A DNA stretch of 64,000 nt from an uncultured Victivallis sp. GTDB lineage: Bacteria > Verrucomicrobiota > Lentisphaeria > Victivallales > Victivallaceae. The first letter of the stretch is position 1. Each line of letters begins with the position of its first letter. Below, piece after piece: positions 56,000 to 64,000 of this stretch. The stretch covers positions 62,001-126,000 of the forward strand of contig CALXOE010000001.1 of assembly GCA_944389935.1 (NCBI GenBank). The letters run 5' to 3'. Position numbers and translations under genes: made by a program. The notes below the pieces were generated by a model. That model did not search any database. It was given only the letters and a program-made list of their open reading frames with translations, and had not been told where the DNA came from.

Positions 56000-58414
56000 T
56001 TATTTCAGAATTCCGCTGATTCCAAGCCACCCCTGGATCACCGGGGAGAACTTGATGATGACCGGCGCGAAAACGATGCAGACCATGCTCATGAGCTTGA
56101 TGAGAATGTTCAGAGCCGGACCGCTCGTATCCTTGCACGGGTCGCCGACGGTGTCGCCGATGACGGCGGCGCCGTGAGTCGGGTTCTTGCTGCCATCGGG
56201 CAGCTTCTTGCCGCCGTAGGCGCCGTTCTCGATGTACTTCTTCGCGTTGTCCCACGCACCGCCGGCGTTGTTGAGCATCGTCGCGAGGACGAAGCCGGTC
56301 GCAAGTCCGCCCGCAAGCAGACCCATCACGCCCGGAATGCCGAGCACGAGTCCGGTCACCACCGGAATCGCGATCGCGAGCAGCGAGGGGAGCACCATCT
56401 CACGCTGCGCGCCGGCGGTGGAGATCGCCACGCACTTCGCATAATCCGGAGTCGCCTTGCCCTCCATGATGCCGGGGATCTCCCGGAACTGACGGCGCAC
56501 CTCTTCGACCATCGAACCGGCCGCGCGGCCGACCGCTTTCATCGTCATCGCGCAGAAGAGGAATGCGACCATGCCGCCGATGAAGAGTCCGCCGATCAGC
56601 AGCGGATTCATGATCGTGAGCTGATACTTGTCGACAAAACTCAGGAGCGACATCTTGCTCGCTTCGGCCACGTCGATTCCGGTGCCGAGACCGGAGTCGA
56701 ATTTGCCGATCCAGATTTTCGCCTCTTCGATGAAACTCGCGAGCAGCGCGAGCGCGGTCAGCGCCGCCGAACCGATCGCAAACCCCTTGCCGGTCGCGGC
56801 GGTCGTGTTGCCGAGCGAATCGAGCGCATCGGTGCGCTGGCGGACTTCCGGCGGGAGTCCGGCCATTTCGGCGTTGCCGCCGGCATTGTCGGCGATCGGG
56901 CCGTAAGCGTCGGTCGCCAGCGTGATTCCGAGGGTCGAGAGCATACCGACCGCAGCGAAACCGACACCGTAAAGTCCCTGGGCAAACGCGCCCTGCTCAT
57001 CCGCAAAACCGCCCGCAAAGCCGAACGCGCAGAGAATTCCGAGCACGATCGTCACCACCGGGAGTCCGGCCGAATACATGCCGGTCGCCAGACCGTCGAT
57101 GATCGTGGTCGCCGGTCCCATCTGCGCCTGGAACGCGATGCCGCGGGTCGGCTTGTACTCCGCGCTCGTGTAATATTCGGTCGCCTGACCGATGATGACG
57201 CCCGCGACGAGGCCGGAGACCACCGCTCCGAAGACGCCCCAGGTGATGAAGTCGAGGAAAATCAGGAACAGCAGCGCAATCAGCACGAAGATCGAACTGC
57301 CGAGCGTTCCGGTCAGCAGACTGCGCAGCAGCTGCCGCTGCGAAGCCCCCTCCTTGCAGCGCACGAGCCCGATTCCGAGAATCGAAAGGATCGTGCCGAA
57401 TCCCGCGACGATCATCGGAGAGAGAACCAGCTTCGTCGCCTGTTCCGCATCGAAACTCACGCTCTGGGCGGCGACGGCCGCGCCGAGCGCCGCGGTCGCG
57501 AGGATCGAGCCGCAGTAGGATTCGTAGAGGTCCGCGCCCATGCCCGCGACGTCGCCGACATTGTCGCCGACGTTGTCCGCGATGGTGGCCGGGTTGCGCG
57601 GATCGTCCTCGGGGATGCCGGCTTCGACCTTGCCGACGAGGTCGGCGCCGACGTCAGCCGCCTTGGTGTAGATGCCGCCGCCGACACGAGCGAAGAGCGC
57701 CTGGGTCGACGCGCCCATGCCGAACGTCAGCATGGTCGTCGTGATGTGGACGAGCTTTTCAGACTGGGTGCACCCCTGCACGACGAGATCGAGCCCGAAG
57801 AGCGAGAAGCCGTTCGCCATGTGCGCGGAGGTGTAGACAAGTTTATCGAGGATCAGATACCAGAGACAGATGTCGATGAGGCCGAACCCGACCACGACCA
57901 TGCCCATGACCGCGCCCGAACGGAACGCGACCTGGAGTCCGCGGTTCAATCCCTCGCTCGCGGCCTGCGCCGTGCGGTTCGAGGCGCGCGTCGCGGTCTT
58001 CATACCGATGTAGCCGCAGAGTCCGGAGAAGAAGCCGCCGGACAGAAACGCCACCGGCACGAACGGATTCTGAATCCCGAAGATCGCGAGAATCCCGAAA
58101 ATGACAAAGAGAATGATGAAAACAATGCCGACCACCTTGTACTGGCGCCAGAGATAGGCCATCGCCCCCTGGCGAACATAGCCTGCGATCTCTTTCATCC
58201 GGTCGGTTCCCTCGCTGGCAGCGATCATCTTCTTGTAGAAGATCCGTGCCATCAAAATGGCGAGAATCGCCGCGAACGGCGCCGACCACCAGACTGCGGG
58301 CATACCCCACGCCATCGGGATCGAACCGTCTGTTGCGGGAGGAAGCTCCTCGACCGCACCGGCGGTGACCGCTCCCAGAGCCAGGAGCAGACACGAGAGT
58401 GACATTTTTTTCAT
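56000..58414 (-). CDS. hppA: Membrane-bound K+-dependent pyrophosphatase
   Basis: Ion-pumping inorganic pyrophosphatase, 804 residues and about 16-17 helices. It carries the hallmark pyrophosphate-site segments FARVGGGIYTKAADVGADLV, DDPRNPATIADNVGDNVGD and DAYGPIADNAGGNAEMAGLP. In SLGNTTAATGKGFAIGS an Ala stands where K+-independent enzymes have Lys, marking the K+-dependent class, which includes Na+ and H+ pumps; the ion cannot be settled here. The N-terminus has a signal-like extension (about 1-23). ATG 58414 after GGTGG is preferred to GTG three codons upstream. Confidence 0.96.
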   Translation of the reverse strand: MKKMSLSCLLLALGAVTAGAVEELPPATDGSIPMAWGMPAVWWSAPFAAILAILMARIFYKKMIAASEGTDRMKEIAGYVRQGAMAYLWRQYKVVGIVFIILFVIFGILAIFGIQNPFVPVAFLSGGFFSGLCGYIGMKTATRASNRTAQAASEGLNRGLQVAFRSGAVMGMVVVGFGLIDICLWYLILDKLVYTSAHMANGFSLFGLDLVVQGCTQSEKLVHITTTMLTFGMGASTQALFARVGGGIYTKAADVGADLVGKVEAGIPEDDPRNPATIADNVGDNVGDVAGMGADLYESYCGSILATAALGAAVAAQSVSFDAEQATKLVLSPMIVAGFGTILSILGIGLVRCKEGASQRQLLRSLLTGTLGSSIFVLIALLFLIFLDFITWGVFGAVVSGLVAGVIIGQATEYYTSAEYKPTRGIAFQAQMGPATTIIDGLATGMYSAGLPVVTIVLGILCAFGFAGGFADEQGAFAQGLYGVGFAAVGMLSTLGITLATDAYGPIADNAGGNAEMAGLPPEVRQRTDALDSLGNTTAATGKGFAIGSAALTALALLASFIEEAKIWIGKFDSGLGTGIDVAEASKMSLLSFVDKYQLTIMNPLLIGGLFIGGMVAFLFCAMTMKAVGRAAGSMVEEVRRQFREIPGIMEGKATPDYAKCVAISTAGAQREMVLPSLLAIAIPVVTGLVLGIPGVMGLLAGGLATGFVLATMLNNAGGAWDNAKKYIENGAYGGKKLPDGSKNPTHGAAVIGDTVGDPCKDTSGPALNILIKLMSMVCIVFAPVIIKFSPVIQGWLGISGILK

Positions 58415-58571
58415 CCGTACCACCTTTTGTTATGTGTTCCCGCCGGACCGCAACCGGACCGGCGCTCCGATACTTTCCGCATTTCCGCATGGAGAAATGG
58501 AGGAAAGTCAAACGGTTTTTCCGTTTTCCGAAAAAACCATACTCGAACTAAAATAGTTTCATTTTTTTGAA

Positions 58572-58600
58572 TTGCAAGATAAGAGGAATGGTGTTACATT
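58572..58600 (+). promoter_or_regulatory. Predicted lysS promoter
   Basis: TTGCAA (58572-58577), 17 bp, TACATT (58595-58600) within GTGTTACATTAA, as at tig. It excludes translation starts upstream of about 58607. Confidence 0.7.
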
Positions 58601-58649
58601 AATTTTATTGCAAAATATCCCGAAAAAAACGATGGAGCGACAATCTGAA

Positions 58650-60176
58650 ATGAGCGAAGAGAATCTGAACACCCCGGCGGAAACCGCCGGTTCCGAACAG
58701 GAGATGAACATTTTAATGCAGCAGCGCGTGGCGAAAGTCAAGGAACTCCGGGAAGCCGGAATCGATCCGTTCGGCCATGCGTTCCCCGGCGCGGAACCGA
58801 TCAGCAGCGTGCGCGAAAAGGGTGCACCGGCCGCCGAGGGGGAATTCGGCCCGGAAGTGACCGTCGCCGGACGGCTCATGGCCAAGCGCGGCATGGGCAA
58901 ATCGATCTTTGCGGACATCAAGGACAGCACGGGCCGGATTCAGCTCTTCGTCGGCAAGAGCGAAATCGGCGATGAGGCGTTCGCACTCTTCCGCAAACTC
59001 GATATCGGCGACATCATCGGCGTACACGGGCCGACTTTCACGACCCGCATGGGAGAACTCACGATCCGCGTGAAAGAGTGCACGCTGCTCTCGAAATCGC
59101 TGCGGCCGCTGCCGGAAAAATACCACGGGCTGCAGGATGTCGAGCAGCGCTATCGTCAGCGTTATCTCGACCTCATCATGAACGACGAGAGTTTCCGGGT
59201 GCTGAAACTGCGCAGCCGGATTCTCGCGGAGATCCGCAACTTCATGAACAGCCGCGGCTTCATGGAGGTCGAGACCCCGATGCTCCAGCCGATCGCGGGC
59301 GGGGCCTCGGCCAATCCGTTCAAGACCTATTACGAGGCGCTCTCCTCGGATATGTACATGCGCATCGCACCGGAACTCTACCTCAAGCGGCTGCTGGTCG
59401 GCGGGTTCGAGAAAGTCTACGAACTGAACCGCAACTTCCGCAACGAGGGCATGGACCGCCGCCACAATCCGGAGTTCACGATGATGGAGGTCTATCAGGC
59501 CTACGGCGACTGCCGCACGATGATGGAGCTCATCGAGTCTCTCGTCACAACCGTCGCGATGAAGACGGTCGGAACGCTGAAGATCGACCACGGCAACGGC
59601 AAGGTGATCGACCTCACGCTGCCGTGGCGGCGCGCGACCTACAACGAACTCTGCGAGGAAAAGGGCGGCGCCGACTGGTTCAAGATCACGCCGGAAGAGC
59701 GCGTCGCGCGCGGTCGCGAAATGGGGCTCGACATTCCGGACGGCATGTCCGACCTCGAAGTGACGAACGAACTTTATGAAAAGATGGTCGAGCCGACGCT
59801 GATCCAGCCGACTTTCGTCTGCCGGCTGCCGGTCGAACTCCTGCCGCTCGCGAAAGGGTGTCCGGACGATCCGAACTACGTCGACGTTTTCGAGCTCGGG
59901 ATCAACGGCGTCGAAGTGGCTCCCGCCTACAGCGAACTGAACGACCCGATCCTGCAGCGCAAGCGGTTCATGGAGCAGTTTGAGAAGAACAAGCAGCCGG
60001 GGGACAAGCTCTCGGACAAGGTCGATGAGGATTTCCTCACCGCGCTCGAGTACGGCATGCCTCCGGCGGGCGGCATGGGGATCGGCATCGACCGTCTGGT
60101 CATGATCCTGACCGGCGCCGAAACGATCCGCGACGTGCTGCTCTTCCCGCAGATGCGTCTCAAAAAACAGCAGTAA
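58650..60176 (+). CDS. lysS: Lysyl-tRNA synthetase, class II
   Basis: Charges tRNA-Lys. From ATG 58650 about 508 residues (ATG 58632 also possible; neither has an ideal ribosome binding site). The N-terminal OB-fold (about 50-160) carries VAGRLMAKRGMGKSIFADIK; the catalytic core has motif 1 FMNSRGFMEVETPMLQPIAG, motif 2 NRNFRNEGMDRRHNPEFTMM and motif 3 GGMGIGIDRLVMILT. The gene is followed 15 bp later by yfcE. Confidence 0.97.
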   Translation: MSEENLNTPAETAGSEQEMNILMQQRVAKVKELREAGIDPFGHAFPGAEPISSVREKGAPAAEGEFGPEVTVAGRLMAKRGMGKSIFADIKDSTGRIQLFVGKSEIGDEAFALFRKLDIGDIIGVHGPTFTTRMGELTIRVKECTLLSKSLRPLPEKYHGLQDVEQRYRQRYLDLIMNDESFRVLKLRSRILAEIRNFMNSRGFMEVETPMLQPIAGGASANPFKTYYEALSSDMYMRIAPELYLKRLLVGGFEKVYELNRNFRNEGMDRRHNPEFTMMEVYQAYGDCRTMMELIESLVTTVAMKTVGTLKIDHGNGKVIDLTLPWRRATYNELCEEKGGADWFKITPEERVARGREMGLDIPDGMSDLEVTNELYEKMVEPTLIQPTFVCRLPVELLPLAKGCPDDPNYVDVFELGINGVEVAPAYSELNDPILQRKRFMEQFEKNKQPGDKLSDKVDEDFLTALEYGMPPAGGMGIGIDRLVMILTGAETIRDVLLFPQMRLKKQQ

Positions 60177-60191
60177 CCGGGGGAATCCGCG

Positions 60192-60740
60192 GTGAAGATT
60201 CTCTTCTTCTCGGATGTGCACGGTTCGCCCGACAGCGTCGAACAGCTCGTGCGCCGGATCGACGCTCATGCGCCGGATCACCTCGTGCTGCTCGGAGACG
60301 TGCTCTATCACGGTCCCCGCAACCCGCTGCGGCCGGACTACGCGCCGCCGCGGGTCGTCGAACAGTTGAATCGTTTCAAAAGACGGATCACCGCCGTGCG
60401 CGGCAACTGTGACAGTGAAGTCGATCAGATGCTGCTGGAGTTCCCGATTCTCTCGGAATACGCGACGCTGCTCGAGGGGGGCCGCCGCTTCTTCCTCACG
60501 CACGGCCACCACTGGAATCCGGGGAATCCGCCGCCGCTGGAGCGGGGCTCCGTCCTCGCCTGCGGGCACACGCACATTCCGGAACTGAAAACGCTCGAAA
60601 ACGGGCTCATCTCGTTCAATCCCGGCTCGACCTCGCTGCCGAAAGGGGGATTCGATCCGAGTTACGGCTTCTATGCGGACGGGAAGCTGCAGGTTCTCTC
60701 CCTGGAAAGCGGAGAGGAGATCTTCTCCATGCAGCTGTGA
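60192..60740 (+). CDS. yfcE: Phosphodiesterase, YfcE/MJ0936 family
   Basis: Metallophosphoesterase of 182 residues. The metal motifs are FSDVHGS (D-x-H), LLGDVLYHGP (GD), RGNCDSE (GNCD), LTHGHHW and CGHTHIPE, all kept. FNPGSTSLPKG is typical for the family. Family members hydrolyse phosphodiesters with Mn2+; the natural substrate is not known. GTG start after GGGGGAA, co-transcribed with lysS. Confidence 0.93.
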   Translation: MKILFFSDVHGSPDSVEQLVRRIDAHAPDHLVLLGDVLYHGPRNPLRPDYAPPRVVEQLNRFKRRITAVRGNCDSEVDQMLLEFPILSEYATLLEGGRRFFLTHGHHWNPGNPPPLERGSVLACGHTHIPELKTLENGLISFNPGSTSLPKGGFDPSYGFYADGKLQVLSLESGEEIFSMQL

Positions 60741-60785
60741 TCCCGCCCGCTCCGCGAAAGCAGCGGGGAACGTGAAAAGTCCCCG

Positions 60786-60813
60786 TTGCATTTGCGGGAA
60801 TGCGCGCTATATT
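60786..60813 (+). promoter_or_regulatory. Predicted promoter of the MlaA-hydrolase operon
   Basis: TTGCAT (60786-60791), 16 bp, TATATT (60808-60813). Transcription from about 60820 excludes the longer frame that opens at 60800. Confidence 0.65.
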
Positions 60814-60856
60814 AGTTTGCGATAACCACTGGAAACGCAAAAGGATGTGCAGGGGA

Positions 60857-62983
60857 ATGAAATTGCTCTCGATGCGCCTGATCGCTCCGCTCGCGGCGCT
60901 GCTCATCGCCGCGGGATGCGCCACCGGGCCGAAGCCGCCGGCGGCGCCGTGGACGCCGAGCGAACTGGTCTTTGAACTCTCCGGGCGCGACCCGATCGAG
61001 GGGTTCAACCGTTCGATGTTCGCGGTGACGGATTTCGGGATGAACTACGTGGTCGATCCGCTCGGACGGGTCTACACATCGATCCTGCCGCGCCCCGCGA
61101 TTGAGAAGTTCAACAATCTCTGCGTGAATCTCGAATTCCCGACCCGCGCGTTCAGCTGCCTGCTCCGCGCCGAATTCAAGGGGTCGTGGGACGAGCTCTG
61201 CCGTTTTCTCATCAACACGACGATCGGCATCGCGGGTCTCTTCGACCCGGCGGGGGCGTGGTTCGAGATCTACTCGACCGAATCGGATTTCGGTCAGACT
61301 TTCGCGGCGTGGGGAATCGGACCGGGCTGTACGCTCATCCTGCCGTTCATGTCGACGCTGAACGTGCGCGACGGCATCGCGAGCCTGTTCGACATGGCGT
61401 TCGACATCAAGACATACATCCCCTATGCCGGATATGCGACGGCACTGAACCGCATGGTCGTGGCGCACCGCGTCTATGAGAAAACCGTCAAGGGCAGCCA
61501 GGATAAATACCGGACATTCCATGAAATGGCGCTCCTGCGCCGTCATCTGCTCCTGAAGATGTTCTTCTATCGCGCGCAGAATGCGGCGGCGGAGGCGCGT
61601 GCGGCCGGGGTCGAACCGGAACTGCCCCCTGACGTGCCTCCGGCAATCAAGCCGAGAGAGTATCGCGCACTGTGGCGGACGATCCCCGGTTACCGGCCGC
61701 AGAGTCCGGTGCTCGACTCCATGCGCGTGGCGATGTTCCAGGCGCAGAACAACGATGATCCGTGGTATTTCCGGCTCTCGGTCTTCAACAGCGACTTCGA
61801 GAAGAAGTGCGATGAACGCGAAATCCGCCTCGCCGGAGAGGGGTCCCCGGAGCTGGAATACGGATTCTGGGAGGCGGAACTGCCCGAGGGGGCGCCGGAG
61901 CCGAAAGGGCAATTCGTCGCCGATCTCGACGGCCGCCGCCCGGACAAACTGCTGATTCTGCTGCCGGGGATCGGGGGAAATTACTTCGGGGGAACGGCGC
62001 TCGCGCTCGCGGAACTGTTCCATCGCAACGGCTGGGCGGTCGCGGCGCTCGACAGCACGTTCACCTGGCAGTTCTACGAAGCGACCGGCGGCAGGCTGCC
62101 GGGCTTCCTGCCGCGCGACGGGGAAAACGTCCGCCGCGCGATCGAGCTCGTGCTCAATGATTTGAAAGAAGCCGGGCTCTTCGATCCGGCCTCGACGCGG
62201 GTCGCACTCATGGGCTACTCGTTCGGCGCGATGCACACGCTGAAAGTCGCACAGCTCGAGGCGCGTTCCGGCGAACGGCTCGGAATCGACCGCTATGTCG
62301 CGATCAATCCGCCGGTCGACCTGCGTTACGCGATGAAACAGGCCGACAGACTCGCCGGAACCGGCGCGGAGTGGGACGCGCAGAAAGCGGCCGAAACCGT
62401 GCTCGGCATCGCGGGGAAAGCGATGGGCGCGCTGACGCAGTCCTATCCCCCCTGCGACCCGGAGAATCCGGGGGAGAAACCGGTCAATTACACGATTCCG
62501 CTCACGCAGGAGGAGGCGGATTACATCGCGGCATTGTATTTCAAGATGTCGATGCGCGGTGTGCTGCTTTCGGCGCACCGCGACCGCGGGCTTGCCGGGC
62601 TTTCGACGCCCTACAGCTGGAGCGGCCGCGCCGCGCTTTACCGTGAAGTCGACAAACTCGGCTTCGAGGATTACGCCGAGAAAATCATCGGTCCCGACCT
62701 CGCTCCGCTGACGCTCGAGGAGCTCTATGCGGCCTCGACGCTGCGGAACTTCGCACCGGCGCTGGAGAAAAATCAGAAAGTGCGAGTCGTGCACAACTAC
62801 GACGATTTTCTGCTCTCCGACGATGACCGGGAGTTTCTCGACCGGACGTTCGGCAGCCGGCTGACCTGGTTCGACCACGGCGGCCACCTCGGAAATCTCT
62901 ATGTAACAAGCGTTCAGGAGACGCTGCTCGAGATGGCGACCGCTCCCGAACCGGAACCCCTCATTGAAAAGGCACAGAAATGA
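60857..62983 (+). CDS. Lipoprotein fusing MlaA/VacJ to an alpha/beta hydrolase
   Basis: 708 residues. Lipoprotein signal LAALLIAAGC (Cys21). Residues about 45-250 are MlaA/VacJ: GRDPIEGFNRSMFAVTDFG, then FPTRAFSCLLRAEFKGSWDE, GLFDPAGAWFEIYSTESDFG and FMSTLNVRDG. MlaA takes part in retrograde phospholipid transport at the outer membrane. Residues about 340-700 form an alpha/beta hydrolase: KLLILLPGIGGNYFGG (oxyanion region), nucleophile Ser455 in MGYSFGA, and a late DHGGHLG giving a possible catalytic His. The fusion suggests an outer-membrane (phospho)lipase or lipid-handling unit. A 4-bp overlap joins it to the next lipoprotein. Start spacing to AGGGGA is short, so ATG 60845 is possible. Confidence 0.88.
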   Translation: MKLLSMRLIAPLAALLIAAGCATGPKPPAAPWTPSELVFELSGRDPIEGFNRSMFAVTDFGMNYVVDPLGRVYTSILPRPAIEKFNNLCVNLEFPTRAFSCLLRAEFKGSWDELCRFLINTTIGIAGLFDPAGAWFEIYSTESDFGQTFAAWGIGPGCTLILPFMSTLNVRDGIASLFDMAFDIKTYIPYAGYATALNRMVVAHRVYEKTVKGSQDKYRTFHEMALLRRHLLLKMFFYRAQNAAAEARAAGVEPELPPDVPPAIKPREYRALWRTIPGYRPQSPVLDSMRVAMFQAQNNDDPWYFRLSVFNSDFEKKCDEREIRLAGEGSPELEYGFWEAELPEGAPEPKGQFVADLDGRRPDKLLILLPGIGGNYFGGTALALAELFHRNGWAVAALDSTFTWQFYEATGGRLPGFLPRDGENVRRAIELVLNDLKEAGLFDPASTRVALMGYSFGAMHTLKVAQLEARSGERLGIDRYVAINPPVDLRYAMKQADRLAGTGAEWDAQKAAETVLGIAGKAMGALTQSYPPCDPENPGEKPVNYTIPLTQEEADYIAALYFKMSMRGVLLSAHRDRGLAGLSTPYSWSGRAALYREVDKLGFEDYAEKIIGPDLAPLTLEELYAASTLRNFAPALEKNQKVRVVHNYDDFLLSDDDREFLDRTFGSRLTWFDHGGHLGNLYVTSVQETLLEMATAPEPEPLIEKAQK

Positions 62984-63366
62984 AGAATCGCATTCTCCAC
63001 TCCGGAACTTTGCTGCTGCTTCTCCTCTGCGGCTGCGCGCCGACCATCACCGTGAACGACGTAACTTACGAGGCACTCACACAGGAGGAGGAACAGCACC
63101 TTGTCACCACCGCCCGGGCGCTGCTTGTGAAACCGGGCAAGATGGTCTCGCGCGATGAGATCCGGATCGTGCAGAAAACCGAGCCGAAACTCGAAATCAC
63201 CTACTCGGGCGACCGCTCCGGTACGGCGGAAGTGAGCTGGCAGGCCCCGGAGAAGATCATCACGGTTCTCTTTGAGGGTGAGTTCATGAGTCCGACCGTC
63301 TCCGTCTCGGTTTCCACTGAAAAGCGGCAGCCGGAAATTCTGAAATTCACCGATCCGGTTCCATGA
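62980..63366 (+). CDS. Small lipoprotein of unknown function
   Basis: 128 residues with lipobox LLLLLLCGC (Cys19). The mature part looks like a beta-rich domain (TITVNDVTYEALTQEEEQHL, KLEITYSGDRSGTAEVSW, MSPTVSVSVSTEKRQPEIL). No family recognised. Translationally coupled on both sides by ATGA overlaps, to the MlaA-hydrolase gene and the next lipoprotein gene, so the three probably act together in the envelope. Confidence 0.82.
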   Translation: MKNRILHSGTLLLLLLCGCAPTITVNDVTYEALTQEEEQHLVTTARALLVKPGKMVSRDEIRIVQKTEPKLEITYSGDRSGTAEVSWQAPEKIITVLFEGEFMSPTVSVSVSTEKRQPEILKFTDPVP

Positions 63367-64000
63367 GCCCGCGCAACGGAATCAGAGCCGCGGTGTCGGT
63401 GGCGACGGTCCTGCTGCTTGCGGCCGGCTGTGCGTTTCCGGGCGGGACGCCGCTGTCCGCGGTCTCCACGCAGCCGACCGCAGAGAATGCAAAGTCCGCT
63501 CCGTTCGGGCTGAGGGAAGCGCTCGACGCCTCGCTCGCCGGACTGCTCGAGCCGGAGACGGTCGATTCCCTGCGCCGGATTGCGGCGGAGCATGTGCACA
63601 ACAACATTCTGCTGCGGCTGCCGGGAATTCAGGCGGAATACCGCTCCGCATCACCGCCGCCGGAGGAAACCGGTCTTGCGCTCCTCGACGGAGCGATCGC
63701 CTACAATCACGTCCTGTCGGCACCGCCGGGATCGGATCTGGCGGATGAACACCGTCCGCGTGTCCGGGAAAAGATCGAACTCGCCGGAGCCGGCTGCTGG
63801 GCCAGGCTCGCCGCAGTGCGGGAGAAGATCGAACTCTCGGGCGGGATCGGCACACCGGAACTGCGTCAACAGGAGGCGGAGCTGCTGCTCGAGCTCCGAA
63901 TCGCCACCGGGTTCGACGATGAACGGCTTCTGACATTCGACTTCTCGACGCTGCCGATGCCGCGGAAGCTCGACACCCCTCTGGCCGAACTGCAGAAAAA
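63363..64000 (+). CDS. Lipoprotein, partial, possibly TolC-like
   Basis: 212 visible codons; runs off the right edge. Signal peptide with lipobox VLLLAAGC (Cys23). The mature part is helical: PFGLREALDASLAGLLEPET, RVREKIELAGAGCWARLAA, LRQQEAELLLELRIATGF. The spacing of long helices and the lipid anchor recall outer-membrane efflux (TolC-type) lipoproteins, but the visible part is too short to be sure. ATG 63363 overlaps the previous stop. Confidence 0.75.
   Translation, partial: MSPRNGIRAAVSVATVLLLAAGCAFPGGTPLSAVSTQPTAENAKSAPFGLREALDASLAGLLEPETVDSLRRIAAEHVHNNILLRLPGIQAEYRSASPPPEETGLALLDGAIAYNHVLSAPPGSDLADEHRPRVREKIELAGAGCWARLAAVREKIELSGGIGTPELRQQEAELLLELRIATGFDDERLLTFDFSTLPMPRKLDTPLAELQK

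Noticed and set aside
55967-58402. 811-codon plus-strand open frame antisense to hppA
   Set aside because: Extremely Arg/Asp/Glu/His-rich without hydrophobic core; hppA on the minus strand is unambiguous.
58572-58649. Upstream start for lysS at 58572
   Set aside because: It begins inside the predicted -35 box, before transcription would start.

Overview
The window is a GC-rich bacterial chromosome segment with very dense gene packing. It most likely comes from a member of the Lentisphaerota (Victivallis-like). The evidence is a type II pseudopilin whose N-terminus reads [18 protein letters not shown] and which carries an H-x9-DG motif, placed directly upstream of a polysaccharide lyase; scattered glycoside hydrolases, Gfo/Idh oxidoreductases and sodium symporters; and a Gram-negative envelope (Pal, MlaA, lipoproteins). 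This taxonomic call is inference from family patterns, not from a marker-gene search.

Layout. Positions 1-12.7 kb (minus strand) hold one long run, thrS-infC-rpmI-rplT-pheS-pheT-ribH-nusB-ftsY-ribD-ribE-(unknown)-pdxJ-murJ. It joins the classical translation operon to riboflavin, vitamin B6, SRP-receptor and lipid II flippase genes; infC begins with AUU. Positions 12.8-17.3 kb (minus) hold the SAM cycle, metK-adenosine kinase-ahcY, and a Pal-like lipoprotein. Positions 17.4-21.9 kb (plus) hold ilvE-panC-hisD and an exported thioredoxin-fold/TPR protein. Positions 21.9-25.6 kb (minus) hold a LacZ-type beta-galactosidase and a mutarotase-fold protein. Positions 25.7-30.9 kb (plus) hold an Nfu scaffold, tig-clpP-clpX and a membrane-anchored Ser/Thr kinase with an unusual lysine arrangement. 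An M16 peptidase follows on the minus strand.

Positions 34-43.3 kb form a carbohydrate region: a concanavalin-like fragment, a 5'-truncated AraC regulator, a Gfo/Idh oxidoreductase, an MFS sugar transporter, the pseudopilin, a heparinase II/III-type lyase and a GH78 alpha-L-rhamnosidase. Positions 43.4-50.8 kb hold tag, pgi with an AAA-type ATPase, rpsD, an adenine/adenosine deaminase, an aldo/keto reductase and a small membrane protein. After tRNA-Cys, positions 51-58.4 kb hold a sodium:solute symporter with a long structured leader, a second Gfo/Idh gene divergent from a MATE exporter, a lipoprotein and a K+-dependent membrane pyrophosphatase. Positions 58.6-64 kb (plus) hold lysS-yfcE and a run of three envelope lipoprotein genes headed by an MlaA-alpha/beta hydrolase fusion.

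Intergenic regions are short and A+T-rich, and many contain clear sigma70-type promoters (TTGnnn, 16-17 bp, TATATT-like). These helped choose starts: several longer reading frames begin upstream of, or inside, the -35 box. No mobile element, CRISPR array or rRNA gene was seen. The most notable items are the kinase with a WNK-like relocated lysine, the structured leader of the sodium symporter, the MlaA-hydrolase fusion, and the head-to-head pair of 5'-truncated genes near 34.6 kb.
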